A DNA stretch of 64,000 nt from Nocardia araoensis NBRC 100135 (GTDB lineage Bacteria > Actinomycetota > Actinomycetes > Mycobacteriales > Mycobacteriaceae): assembly GCF_000308435.1 (NCBI RefSeq), contig NZ_BAFR01000170.1:23583-87582 (forward strand), read 5' to 3'. Shown here piece by piece: positions 8,248-16,616 of the stretch. A program made the position numbers and the translations under genes. The notes below the pieces were generated by a model. It worked only from the letters and a program-made list of their open reading frames with translations. It did not search any database and was not told the origin of the DNA. Position 1 is the stretch's first letter, and each line of letters begins with the position of its first letter.

Positions 8248-8839
8248 CGCTCTCGCCCTCGGCCTCGGCGCCCTCGCCCTCGACGGGCTCGGCGGCCGGG
8301 GCGGCGATGACGTTGACGATCAGGGTCTCGGTATCGGCGGCCAGGTCGACGCCCTCGGGCAGCTGCAGCTCGCCCGCGGTGATCTGGGTGCCAGCCTCGA
8401 CGCCCTCGACGGAGACCTCGATGGCCTCGGGCAGCTTCAGCGCGTCGGCCTCGACGGAGACGGTGGTGGCTTCCTGGGTGACCAGGGTGCCGGGGGCGGC
8501 GTCGCCGGTGACGGTGACGTTCACGTCGGCGGTGACCTTCTCGCCACGCTTGATGATCAGCAGGTCGGCGTGCTCGATGTAGCGGCGGATCGGGTGCACC
8601 ACAACGGACTTGGTCAGCGCGAGCTGCTTCTTGCCGTCGATGACCAGGTTCAGCACCGCGTTGGTGCCGTGCTCACGCAGGATGGCGGCGAAGGCCTGGG
8701 CGTTCACCGAGAGATGCTGCGGGTCGGCCTGGTGGCCGTACAGCACGGCCGGGACGTTGCCCGCACGACGGGTGCGGCGCGCGGCGCCCTTGCCGAACTC
8801 GGTGCGTACGGATGCTTCGAGAAGGTTGACGTCGGACAT
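8240..8839 (-). CDS. rplY: 50S ribosomal protein L25 (general stress protein Ctc form)
   Basis: A 199-residue protein with the 5S rRNA-binding L25 domain at the N-terminus (VRTEFGKGAARRTRRAG, then AVLYGH) and the beta-rich TL5/Ctc domain after about residue 95. It ends in an acidic, low-complexity Glu/Ala tail rich in GEG and AEAE, as in other actinobacterial versions. It is the first gene of the rplY-pth pair and overlaps the probable pth start by 8 bp. The ATG at 8839 is standard. Confidence 0.95.
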   Translation of the reverse strand: MSDVNLLEASVRTEFGKGAARRTRRAGNVPAVLYGHQADPQHLSVNAQAFAAILREHGTNAVLNLVIDGKKQLALTKSVVVHPIRRYIEHADLLIIKRGEKVTADVNVTVTGDAAPGTLVTQEATTVSVEADALKLPEAIEVSVEGVEAGTQITAGELQLPEGVDLAADTETLIVNVIAAPAAEPVEGEGAEAEGESAE

Positions 8840-9141
8840 GACTGGATCTACTCCTACGGCTCTTCCGGGCTGTCAATTACACGTCAGGGGTGCTGCACAC
8901 CTGACGGATGGTCTATTCGTCGGGGCGAAGACCGAACGAGGACGGCCGGAAGCCGCGCCGCGTCGATCACGGTGTCGCAAAACTGGTCTGCGGACACCCT
9001 CGCCGAGACAACCCGAACACCATACCCCAGCGCAGGGGCGCTCTTTGAATCGGGTGGTCACCGGCGGTTCGGCCCGCGCTCGAGCGAGTCGCGTACGCTG
9101 GCGTGGTTGCCGATCGGTCGTCTGTGAAAGGTTGTCTTGCG
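8840..9141. other. divergent promoter region, rplY / prfC
   Basis: About 300 bp between the divergent rplY and prfC starts. It must carry both promoters; no clear operator, terminator or RNA element was recognised. Confidence 0.4.
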
Positions 9142-10785
9142 TTGAGCGCCTCCCCTGAGGGCGTTGTCGCGCCCGCATGCCGCGGGTTACCCGCCGAGGT
9201 AGCCCGCCGGCGCACGTTCGCGGTGATCTCCCATCCCGACGCGGGCAAGTCCACGCTCACCGAGGCGCTGGCCCTGCACGCGAGGATGATCTCCGAGGCG
9301 GGCGCGATCCACGGCAAGGCCGGGCGCAAGTCCACCGTCTCGGACTGGATGGAGATGGAGAAGGCGCGCGGCATCTCGGTCAGCTCGACCGCGCTGCAGT
9401 TCAACTACCGGGCCGCGGGCTCCGAGGTGGACAGCGTCATCAACCTGGTCGACACCCCTGGCCACTCGGATTTCTCCGAGGACACCTACCGCGTGCTCAC
9501 CGCCGTCGACGCCGCGGTGATGCTGATCGACGCCGCCAAGGGCTTGGAGCCGCAAACGCTGAAGCTGTTCCAGGTCTGCCGCCACCGCGGCATCCCGGTG
9601 ATCACCGTGATCAACAAGTGGGACCGGCCGGGCCGCGCGCCGCTGGAACTGCTCGACGAGATCAACGAGCGGATCGGCCTCACCCCCACTCCGCTGTTCC
9701 TCCCGGTCGGCATCGCGGGGGATTTCCGCGGACTGCTGCGCCGCGGCCCGGACGGCGTCCCGCTCGAATACATCCACTTCACCCGCACCGCGGGCGGCGC
9801 GACCATCGCGCCGGAGGAGTCGCTCACCCCCGAGGCCGCCGAGGCGCGCGAAGGGGAGCCGTGGAGCACCGCCGCGGAGGAGAGCGAACTGCTCTCGGCC
9901 ACCGGCCAGGACCACGACCAGGAATTGTTCCTGGCCGGGCAGACCTCGCCGGTCATCTACGCGTCGGCGATGCTCAACTTCGGCGTGCGGCAGCTGTTGG
10001 AGACCCTGGTGGCGCTCGCGCCAGCGCCCGGCCCGCGGCGCGACGTCGACGGCAAGCCGCGCGAGACCGGTGATCCGTTCAGCGCGGTGGTGTTCAAGGT
10101 GCAGGCGGGTATGGACGCCGCCCACCGCGACCGCTTGGCGTTCATGCGGATCGTGTCCGGCGAGTTCGAACGCGGCATGGTGGTCACCCACGCGCAGACC
10201 GGGCGCCCGTTCGCCACCAAGTACGCGCTGACCGTGTTCGGTCGCGAGCGCGCCACCGTCGACACCGCCTACCCGGGTGACGTCGTCGGCCTGGTCAACG
10301 CGACGGCGCTGGCTCCGGGGCACACGCTGTTCGTGGACAAGAAGGTGGAGTTCCCGCCGATCCCCTCGTTCGCACCGGAGCATTTCGCGGTGCTGCGGGC
10401 GCGCAGCGCGGGCAAGTACAAACAGTTCCGCAAGGCCGTGGACCAGCTCGACTCCGAGGGCGTGGTGCAGGTGCTGCGCAACGATTTCCGCGGCGACGCC
10501 TCCCCCGTGCTGGCCGCGGTCGGCCCGATGCAGTTCGAAGTGGTGACCGCGCGCATGCTCGCGGAGTTCAACGTCGAGACCACGATGGAGCACCTCGGCT
10601 ACACGCTGGCCCGGCGCACCGACGCCGCGTCGGCGGACGAACTCGGGCGGCAGCGCGGGGTGGAGGTGTTCACCCGCTCAGACGGAGCGCTGCTCGCGTT
10701 GTTCAGCGACAAGTGGCGGCTGCAATACATCGAGAAGGAGCACCCGGCGCTCACCTTGGAGCCCCTGGTCGCTACCGCCGACTGA
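9142..10785 (+). CDS. prfC: peptide chain release factor 3
   Basis: A 547-residue translational GTPase that removes RF1/RF2 from the ribosome after peptide release. GTPase motifs are all present: P-loop HPDAGKST (about residues 30-37), switch II DTPGHSDF, and NKWD. The RF3 signatures MEKARGISVSST and DPFSAVVFKVQAGMD follow. The TTG at 9142 is preferred over the GTG at 9103 because GAAAGG precedes it by about 10 bp. It converges tightly on the SnoaL-like gene. Confidence 0.93.
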   Translation: MSASPEGVVAPACRGLPAEVARRRTFAVISHPDAGKSTLTEALALHARMISEAGAIHGKAGRKSTVSDWMEMEKARGISVSSTALQFNYRAAGSEVDSVINLVDTPGHSDFSEDTYRVLTAVDAAVMLIDAAKGLEPQTLKLFQVCRHRGIPVITVINKWDRPGRAPLELLDEINERIGLTPTPLFLPVGIAGDFRGLLRRGPDGVPLEYIHFTRTAGGATIAPEESLTPEAAEAREGEPWSTAAEESELLSATGQDHDQELFLAGQTSPVIYASAMLNFGVRQLLETLVALAPAPGPRRDVDGKPRETGDPFSAVVFKVQAGMDAAHRDRLAFMRIVSGEFERGMVVTHAQTGRPFATKYALTVFGRERATVDTAYPGDVVGLVNATALAPGHTLFVDKKVEFPPIPSFAPEHFAVLRARSAGKYKQFRKAVDQLDSEGVVQVLRNDFRGDASPVLAAVGPMQFEVVTARMLAEFNVETTMEHLGYTLARRTDAASADELGRQRGVEVFTRSDGALLALFSDKWRLQYIEKEHPALTLEPLVATAD

Positions 10786-10786
10786 G

Positions 10787-11671
10787 TCAGCCGGCCTCGG
10801 ACTCCGGCGGCGACGGCGCCGCGCCGGGGTCGCGTTCGATCGATGAGATGCCGTCCTCTTTGGCGATCAGGCCCCAGCGGCTGGAGGTCAGGCGCAGGCT
10901 GGGGAGATCACTGAGCGAGAGCACCACTTCATAGGTGCGTTCGTAGCCGGTGTGCGAGATCCGCCAGCGCCCGTCGTCGCAGCGCACGTAGCGGTCGGTG
11001 TAGAAGGCCGCGCCGCGCAGCAGCATGTTGTGGCCCGGAATGAGCACCGTGTCGGCGAGGTACCAGGTGCCGGTGGCCGTGTCGCCGTCGACATCGATCT
11101 CCGGGTGGTCACAGCGGTGCTCGGTGATGACGTGCGGTCCGAGCGTGTTGCGCATGAACGCGATGAAAGCCTCACGCGATTCGAACTGGAGATATTCGCT
11201 GTAGGTAGCGGTCGCCTCGGGAACCATGGTATCGGCGAAATCATCCCATGACTTGGTGTCGAGGGTGCGGAGATAGCGGTACTTCAGCCGGGAGATCGCC
11301 GATACGTCATCCGGCTCCCGCTCCTCGCCGCGACCGCGGTCCGACCGTGGATCGTCGCGCACCCGCCCGAAGTCGATCGGGCCCGCCTCGAAGCGCAGCC
11401 GCTCGTCGGCGCGCAGGTCGCCCGGATCGCGTTCGCCGGCGCTCGCCGCCCGCTGACCACGGCTCGGCCCGGGACCGGCCTCGATGTCTCGCTCCTCCGG
11501 CTCCGGTCCGCTCGAATCTATGTCCACCCCGCCGCGCTCCTGCTGACCGGGAGGAAATCCCGGGTCGTCGCGCTGCTGATTGCCGGGACCCTTGCCCCGG
11601 TCGTTACGCGTTTGCCCAGCGATGCCCAAACCTGGGTCGCCGCGCCCCTGCCCGCCGGTTCGCTGATCCAT
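10787..11671 (-). CDS. SnoaL/NTF2-like protein with long disordered N-terminus
   Basis: 294 residues in two parts. Residues 1 to about 120 are rich in Gly, Asp, Glu, Arg and Pro and look disordered. From about residue 125 (ISRLKYRYLRTLDTKSWDD) there is a SnoaL-like alpha+beta cone domain of the type found in small isomerases, dehydratases and non-catalytic binding proteins, including HVITEHRCDHPEI and GTWYLADTVL. Function unknown. The N-terminal extension is unusual for the family. The ATG at 11671 follows GAGGG. Its stop almost touches the prfC stop. Confidence 0.75.
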   Translation of the reverse strand: MDQRTGGQGRGDPGLGIAGQTRNDRGKGPGNQQRDDPGFPPGQQERGGVDIDSSGPEPEERDIEAGPGPSRGQRAASAGERDPGDLRADERLRFEAGPIDFGRVRDDPRSDRGRGEEREPDDVSAISRLKYRYLRTLDTKSWDDFADTMVPEATATYSEYLQFESREAFIAFMRNTLGPHVITEHRCDHPEIDVDGDTATGTWYLADTVLIPGHNMLLRGAAFYTDRYVRCDDGRWRISHTGYERTYEVVLSLSDLPSLRLTSSRWGLIAKEDGISSIERDPGAAPSPPESEAG

Positions 11672-11769
11672 ACCCTCAACAATCCCATCCCGAGTGCCGG
11701 ATTGGGAGAGTTGTATCAGATTGCTATCGCGGCGAGCGGAACATTCCGACGAAGATCAACTTCGGGGTC

Positions 11770-12651
11770 TCAGCTCCCGATCGTGAAGCAGGTGCGGCAG
11801 AAGTCCTCGCCGAACTCGGTCAGCCGGAGACTCTTGCGGACGATCTTCGGCGCCCGGCCCGCCTTCTTCAGCGCCGCCTCCACCACGGGCTGCACCTCGA
11901 GCACCATGTAACGGCTGAGCACCACCGGATCGTCCGAGGTCAGGGTGAGTCCGAGGCGGTTGAGATTGATCAGGTAGGACCGCGCCCGGTCCGGGTAGCG
12001 CACCCCGGCCTGCTCGGGCACCGAGGTGAGATCGCCCTGCACCAGTTCCGAGCCGATCCCGAGCGGACGGTTGGTGCGCACGTCGACCGACGGCTGCGGG
12101 CCGTTGAGCGCCATGAAGCGCAGGATGCGCGCCTCATCGGGAGCGAGCTCGTCGAGGATGCGGTCGTAGGCCGGATGCACGTCCTCGGTGAAGTAGACGT
12201 CGGCGGACCTGGCCAGCAGCGCGTCGCCGCGGCGGCGCAGCTCCTCCGTGCTCGCCGAGCGCAGGTAGGGCCCGACGGCCAGCGCTTGCTGCGAGGAGGT
12301 GGGCCCGTTGGACGTCGGGACATAGCTGACGATTTCCCGGACCGAGCCCTCCGTGACGCCGAGCGCGCTGCGGGCGATGGAACGCAACGCGTTTCCGGTC
12401 CGCTCGGCGATCTCCGCGGAGGACTCACCGTCCAGAGCGGCCTGGGTGATCTCCTTGGTGACCTCGTAGGTCGTGCCGACCGCCCATTGGCTTCCGCGCA
12501 CGACGGTGCCAGCGGCCACCCCTGCCGCACGGAACACGCCGCGGATCAGCCGTGCCTCATTGCTGATCTGCCGCTGTTCGACATCCGAACTGCGCTCGAC
12601 GGCGCGGGAACCTGGCCGCGCCACGTCCTGTCCGGTCCTGTCGTCTGCCAC
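11770..12651 (-). CDS. Abi-alpha-like (DUF4393-like) protein, copy 1
   Basis: A 293-residue protein. The C-terminal half has the pattern HPAYDRILDELAPDEARILRF, split HPAYDRIL / LAPDEARILRF, which resembles the Abi-alpha (DUF4393) family, a group named for phage abortive infection. A paralog lies at 14157; both share GPQPS(V/I)D(V/I)RT and a C-terminal LT(E/D)FG..F.RTC. The GTG at 12651 is chosen for GGAG about 6 bp upstream. It is divergent from the DUF445 gene. The family name does not prove an antiphage role. Confidence 0.65.
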   Translation of the reverse strand: MADDRTGQDVARPGSRAVERSSDVEQRQISNEARLIRGVFRAAGVAAGTVVRGSQWAVGTTYEVTKEITQAALDGESSAEIAERTGNALRSIARSALGVTEGSVREIVSYVPTSNGPTSSQQALAVGPYLRSASTEELRRRGDALLARSADVYFTEDVHPAYDRILDELAPDEARILRFMALNGPQPSVDVRTNRPLGIGSELVQGDLTSVPEQAGVRYPDRARSYLINLNRLGLTLTSDDPVVLSRYMVLEVQPVVEAALKKAGRAPKIVRKSLRLTEFGEDFCRTCFTIGS

Positions 12652-12843
12652 GTTTTCTCCGATATCGCCGGGGGAACGAATCCGTCCCACAGATTACTTC
12701 CCCTTGTGTCGCGGGGCATTCGCACCGCCTGACTCGGACAGTGCGACCGGCGCGCGGCGCGCAATAAGGTTTCTTCGCCGAGGGGGTGCTAGTTTTGGGT
12801 GCCGGTGAGGCGGCGATCACCGGTGTATCGGCAGGAGGGTGTC

Positions 12844-14166
12844 GTGTTAGAGAGCGTATTCGGAATCCACCCGACGATCCTCCTCGAGCTCGTGACCATA
12901 CCGCTTTTCACCGGGGTGATCGGCTACATCACCAACTGGACCGGCGTGCTCATGCTGTTCAAGCCGGTCGCCTTCCACGGCATCCGAGTTCCCGGTCTGC
13001 GCGCGCTGTATCCGTTCCTGCCCAAGCGAATTCAAGTTCTCCCGCTGCTCAGCTACGACGGCCGGTTCGGGTGGCAGGGCATCGTCCCCTCGCGCGCGGA
13101 CAAGATGGCCAGCATCGCCGTCGACAAGGGCCTGGCCAAACTCGGCAGCGTCGCGGACTTCTACCGGGAACTCGAGCCCGACAAGCTCGCCGAGCACCTC
13201 GCCAGCATCGCCGACGCGCAGATCAAGGACATCGTCGAGGAAATCCTGCGCCGCGAGCATCCGCAGCTCTGGTACAACCTGCCCGCCCAGGTGCGCGACA
13301 TGGTGCACGCCAGGGTGCGCCAGCAGCTGCCGGAGATCCTGCGCGAGCTGACCGAGGAATTGGGCGCGAATATCGATCAGCTGCTCGATGTGAAGCAGAT
13401 GGTGATCCGCTACTTCCAGGCCCGGCCGCATCTGCTCAACACGCTGTTCCAGGTGCTCGGCGCGAAGGAACTGCGTTTCATGCAGAACTTCGGTTTCTAC
13501 TTCGGCGCGCCGATGGGCGCGGTGCTGGTCGCCGTCCTGCATCTGACCGGCTGGTCCAGCCTGGTCGTGCTGCCGGTCGGCGGCGTGATCATCGGCTGGG
13601 TGGTCAACTGGATCGGCATCAATATGATCTTCGCGCCCGCATATCCGAAGTGGTGGGTCCCGTGGCGGCAGGGCCTGCTGATCAAACGCAAGTCCGAAAT
13701 CACCGACGGATACGCGGAATTGGTTTCCAGCCAGGTGATCACCGTCGCGAATATCGGCGACGAGTTGCTCAACGGCCCGCGCTCGGACCGCACCATGCAG
13801 ATGCTGGAGGACACCCTGCGCCCGGCCGCCGACCGCGCACTCGGCCCCGCGCGCCCCGCGGTCAAGTTCATGCTCGGCAGCCGCGAATACGACTCGCTGC
13901 AGTCGACCTTCACCAGCGAAGCCATGGCCATCGCGCCGATCGCGTTCGCCGACCCGGAATTCAACGTCCGCCAGGGCAGGCAGATCAACGAATACATCGC
14001 CAGGCAGATGGCGATGCTGTCGCCGCCGGACTTCGTCGACATGCTGCGCGCGGCCATCAAGCAGGACGAATGGCTCCTTTTCGTCCATGGCGGCGTGTTG
14101 GGGCTGTTCGCCGGATACGCTCATATCCTGATCTTCGGAACGGGAGTGGCGACATCATGGCTGTAG
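12844..14166 (+). CDS. DUF445 family membrane protein
   Basis: A 440-residue protein with DUF445 hallmarks: an N-terminal membrane helix ending GYITNWTGVLMLFKPV, then GWQGIVPSRADKMASIAVDKG, split here by convention. A second hydrophobic stretch lies near residues 220-265 and repeats the GWVVNWIGINMIF form, and a hydrophobic C-terminus is probably membrane inserted. The charged central part may be helical and face the cytoplasm. The molecular role of the family is unknown. GTG at 12844 has AGGAGG 5 bp upstream. It overlaps the next gene by 10 bp. Confidence 0.8.
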   Translation: MLESVFGIHPTILLELVTIPLFTGVIGYITNWTGVLMLFKPVAFHGIRVPGLRALYPFLPKRIQVLPLLSYDGRFGWQGIVPSRADKMASIAVDKGLAKLGSVADFYRELEPDKLAEHLASIADAQIKDIVEEILRREHPQLWYNLPAQVRDMVHARVRQQLPEILRELTEELGANIDQLLDVKQMVIRYFQARPHLLNTLFQVLGAKELRFMQNFGFYFGAPMGAVLVAVLHLTGWSSLVVLPVGGVIIGWVVNWIGINMIFAPAYPKWWVPWRQGLLIKRKSEITDGYAELVSSQVITVANIGDELLNGPRSDRTMQMLEDTLRPAADRALGPARPAVKFMLGSREYDSLQSTFTSEAMAIAPIAFADPEFNVRQGRQINEYIARQMAMLSPPDFVDMLRAAIKQDEWLLFVHGGVLGLFAGYAHILIFGTGVATSWL

Positions 14167-15050
14167 CGGGTCCGGACGACGGCGATATCGAGGCCGTCGA
14201 GCACCTCGACGCGGCGGCGGCGAATGCCGAGCCAGCGCAGGAGATCGCCCGGCGGCCGGCTTCGCACATCACGCACACCGACGAATTACCCAGACGGGTA
14301 ACGGTTCCCCTGGCCACCGTGCGCGCCGCGACGGGCGTCGCGCGGGTCGCGTGGACCGCGGTCACCGGGGTGACGTCCTGGAGCGTCGGCACCGCGGTCG
14401 GGGTCACCTCGACCGTCGTGCGGCGCAGCATCGAGGGAGCGCCGCCGCGAGAAGTGCTGGCCGAAGCCGAATCCGAGGTCCGTGACGCGATGCGCAAGGC
14501 GCTCGGGATGCCCGCCGCCGCGGAACCGCCTGCGCAGGAAGCGGTGCCGACCCTGCGTGAGCAGGGAGCCGCGTTGCTGCGGTTGTCGGCCAGTCCGCAC
14601 GGCGAGGACGACAACCATCCGGCCTTCGCGGGCATGCTCGCCGAGCTGACCCCGGACGAGGCGCGCATCCTGCGCTTCCTGCATCTGGACGGCCCGCAGC
14701 CCTCGATCGACATCCGCACCGGCCGCCCGCGCGCGCTCGGCTCCGAACGCCTCGGCTCGATGCTCACGCTGATCGGTGAGCACGCGGGCCTGCGCTTCCC
14801 GAATCGGATCCAGCCGTACCTGACCAACCTGCGCAGGCTCGGTTTGATCGAGCACGCGCGCGAGCCGGTCGGCAACCCGAACCGCTACCAGCTGCTGGAG
14901 GCGCAGTCACCGGTGCGGGAGATGCTGAAGCGCTCCGGCTTCGGCACCAAGGTGATCTACCGCAGCGTGGTGCTCACCGATTTCGGCGCGGACTTCGTGC
15001 GCACCTGCCTGCCGGTGGTCGTGCAGGACGGACGCGCCTCGGGCCACTAG
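14157..15050 (+). CDS. Abi-alpha-like (DUF4393-like) protein, copy 2
   Basis: 297 residues, co-transcribed and overlapping with DUF445. It starts with an acidic, disordered-looking stretch and a small-residue hydrophobic segment (about residues 50-90, Ala/Val/Gly/Thr-rich) that could sit at a membrane. The conserved half begins HPAFAGMLAELTPDEARIL, close to copy 1 at 11770. Two paralogs flanking one DUF445 gene suggest one functional unit at the envelope. Its 3' end overlaps the tetR at 15047 by 4 bp, convergently. Confidence 0.65.
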   Translation: MAVAGPDDGDIEAVEHLDAAAANAEPAQEIARRPASHITHTDELPRRVTVPLATVRAATGVARVAWTAVTGVTSWSVGTAVGVTSTVVRRSIEGAPPREVLAEAESEVRDAMRKALGMPAAAEPPAQEAVPTLREQGAALLRLSASPHGEDDNHPAFAGMLAELTPDEARILRFLHLDGPQPSIDIRTGRPRALGSERLGSMLTLIGEHAGLRFPNRIQPYLTNLRRLGLIEHAREPVGNPNRYQLLEAQSPVREMLKRSGFGTKVIYRSVVLTDFGADFVRTCLPVVVQDGRASGH

Positions 15051-15640
15051 GTCCCCCAGCCGCGCAGCGCCATCTCGGCCACCTGCTCCAATTCGGCCCG
15101 GCTCGCCCCGTCTCGCGCCGCCTGGGACATGCCCTGCATCACCGTGCCGACGTAGCGAGCCAGTATGCGCGCGTCGAGATGGCCGGGCAGGAGGCCTGCG
15201 TCGATGTCGGCCTCGATGCGTGCGGCGAACGTGTCGATATTCCGATTCCGCAGGTCGCGTAGGAGATCGGCGATCTCGGGGCTGGTGGTGTTGATACCCG
15301 CGCTGATCACCAGACAGCCGTGCGGGCACTCCGGCCGGGTGTACTCCGTCGCCGCCTCCCGCAGAATCCGCCGCACGGCCGCCTCGGCGGTGTCCTCCTC
15401 GGCCAGCGCCCGCGCGACGAATCCGCCGTAGCGTGCGCCGAAATTCGCTACCACTTCGCCGAACAACGTCTTCTTGTCACCGAACGCCGCGTACAGGCTG
15501 GGTGCGCCGATGCCCATCGCCGCGGTGAGGTCGCCGATCGAGGTGGCCTCGTATCCGCGCGCCCAGAACAGCCGCATGGCCTTGTCCAGCGCCGCGTCCC
15601 GATCGAAGGATCGCGGCCGTCCCCGGGTCGTCGTGCTCAT
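15047..15640 (-). CDS. TetR-family repressor of the adjacent SDR
   Basis: A 197-residue regulator. The DNA-binding domain is at residues 8-55 (GRPRSFDRDAALDKAM, then YEATSIGDLTAAMGI and PSLYAAFGDKKTLF). The C-terminal part with CPHGCLVISAG resembles the AcnR/YxaF-like subgroup. It is divergent from the SDR gene, with two copies of TAGCGGTC[AG]CTA between them, so it probably represses both. Confidence 0.87.
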   Translation of the reverse strand: MSTTTRGRPRSFDRDAALDKAMRLFWARGYEATSIGDLTAAMGIGAPSLYAAFGDKKTLFGEVVANFGARYGGFVARALAEEDTAEAAVRRILREAATEYTRPECPHGCLVISAGINTTSPEIADLLRDLRNRNIDTFAARIEADIDAGLLPGHLDARILARYVGTVMQGMSQAARDGASRAELEQVAEMALRGWGT

Positions 15641-15652
15641 GGCGCAATTTTA

Positions 15653-15700
15653 TAGCGGTCACTAGACAATGTGCTACCTTGCTTTCTGTAGCGGTCGCTA
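15653..15700. promoter_or_regulatory. paired TetR operators
   Basis: TAGCGGTCACTA (15653-15664) and TAGCGGTCGCTA (15689-15700), palindromic arms TAG(C)G/CGCTA, 36 bp apart between divergent tetR and SDR genes. The second site is just upstream of the SDR ribosome site (GAAAGG). Confidence 0.75.
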
Positions 15701-15712
15701 GAGAAAGGCAGC

Positions 15713-16468
15713 GTGATGGGCGCACTGACGGGCAAGACGGCACTGGTCACCGGGAGCAGCCGGGGCATCGGACGGGCGATCGCCGAGCGGCTGGCGCGCG
15801 ACGGCGCACGCGTCGCGGTCCACTACAACCGCGACGAGCAGGCCGCGAAGGCGACCGTGGCCGCGATCGAGGCCGCGGGCGGCGCGGCGTTCGCGATCCG
15901 CGCCGAACTGGGCGTGCCGGGTGACGCGGAGGCGCTGTGGGCGGCCTTCGACGCGCACGCCGACGGGCTGGACATCCTGGTGAACAACGCGGGCACCGAC
16001 GGCATCAGGGAACCGATCGCCGGGACCGACGAGGCGGCGTTCGACCGGGTCTTCGCGATCAACGCCAAGGCCCCGTTCTTCATCACCCGCCTCGGGCTGG
16101 ACCGATTGCGCACGGGCGGGCGGATAGTCAACATCTCCACCGGCCTGACCCACGGCGAATACATGCCGCAACTGATCGCCTACACCATGACCAAGGCCGC
16201 GATCGACAGTTTCACCAGCGTGCTGGCCAAGGAGGTCGGCGCGCGCGGCATCACCGTGAACGCGGTGGCGCCCGGCATCATCGACACCGACATGAACGCG
16301 AATTGGCTGCGCAACGCCGAAGCACAGGCATCGGTGGCGACGATGTCCCCGCTCCGGCGCGTGGGGCAGGCCGCCGACGTCGCCGACGTCGTCGGGTTCC
16401 TCGCCTCCGACGACGCCCGCTGGGTGACCGGGCAATGGATCGATGCCACCGGTGGCGCGCTGCTATAA
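15713..16468 (+). CDS. short-chain dehydrogenase/reductase, TetR-controlled
   Basis: A 251-residue NAD(P)-dependent oxidoreductase of the classical SDR type, similar to FabG-like enzymes. The cofactor motif is TGSSRGIG (about residues 14-21), then NNAG, and the catalytic Tyr/Lys pair is in YTMTK with the Ser probably in NIST. Starts at GTG 15713 or ATG 15716. Substrate unknown. Pairing with a TetR suggests induction by a small, possibly toxic, carbonyl compound. Confidence 0.85.
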   Translation: MMGALTGKTALVTGSSRGIGRAIAERLARDGARVAVHYNRDEQAAKATVAAIEAAGGAAFAIRAELGVPGDAEALWAAFDAHADGLDILVNNAGTDGIREPIAGTDEAAFDRVFAINAKAPFFITRLGLDRLRTGGRIVNISTGLTHGEYMPQLIAYTMTKAAIDSFTSVLAKEVGARGITVNAVAPGIIDTDMNANWLRNAEAQASVATMSPLRRVGQAADVADVVGFLASDDARWVTGQWIDATGGALL

Positions 16469-16603
16469 GGCGTACCTCCGCCTTCGCTCCGGCCATGCGC
16501 GGGCTGACGACGGACTCCGTCCGACTGCACCGATTAGGCGTACCTCCGCCTTCGCTCCGGCCATGCGCAGGCTGAGGACGGACTCCGCCCGACCGCACCG
16601 ATT
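16468..16603. repeat. two tandem 68-bp repeats upstream of ispE
   Basis: Two units (16468-16535 and 16536-16603), each beginning AGGCGTACCTCCGCC and ending CCGATT, differ at a few positions. Unit 1 contains the small palindrome GACGGACTCCGTC. They fill almost all the space between the SDR gene and ispE. Confidence 0.85.
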
Positions 16604-16616
16604 AGGCTTTAGCATC

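Noticed and set aside
12786..14156. Long frame upstream of Abi-alpha copy 2 as an N-terminal extension
   Set aside because: It is the out-of-frame shadow of DUF445; the true protein starts at 14157.
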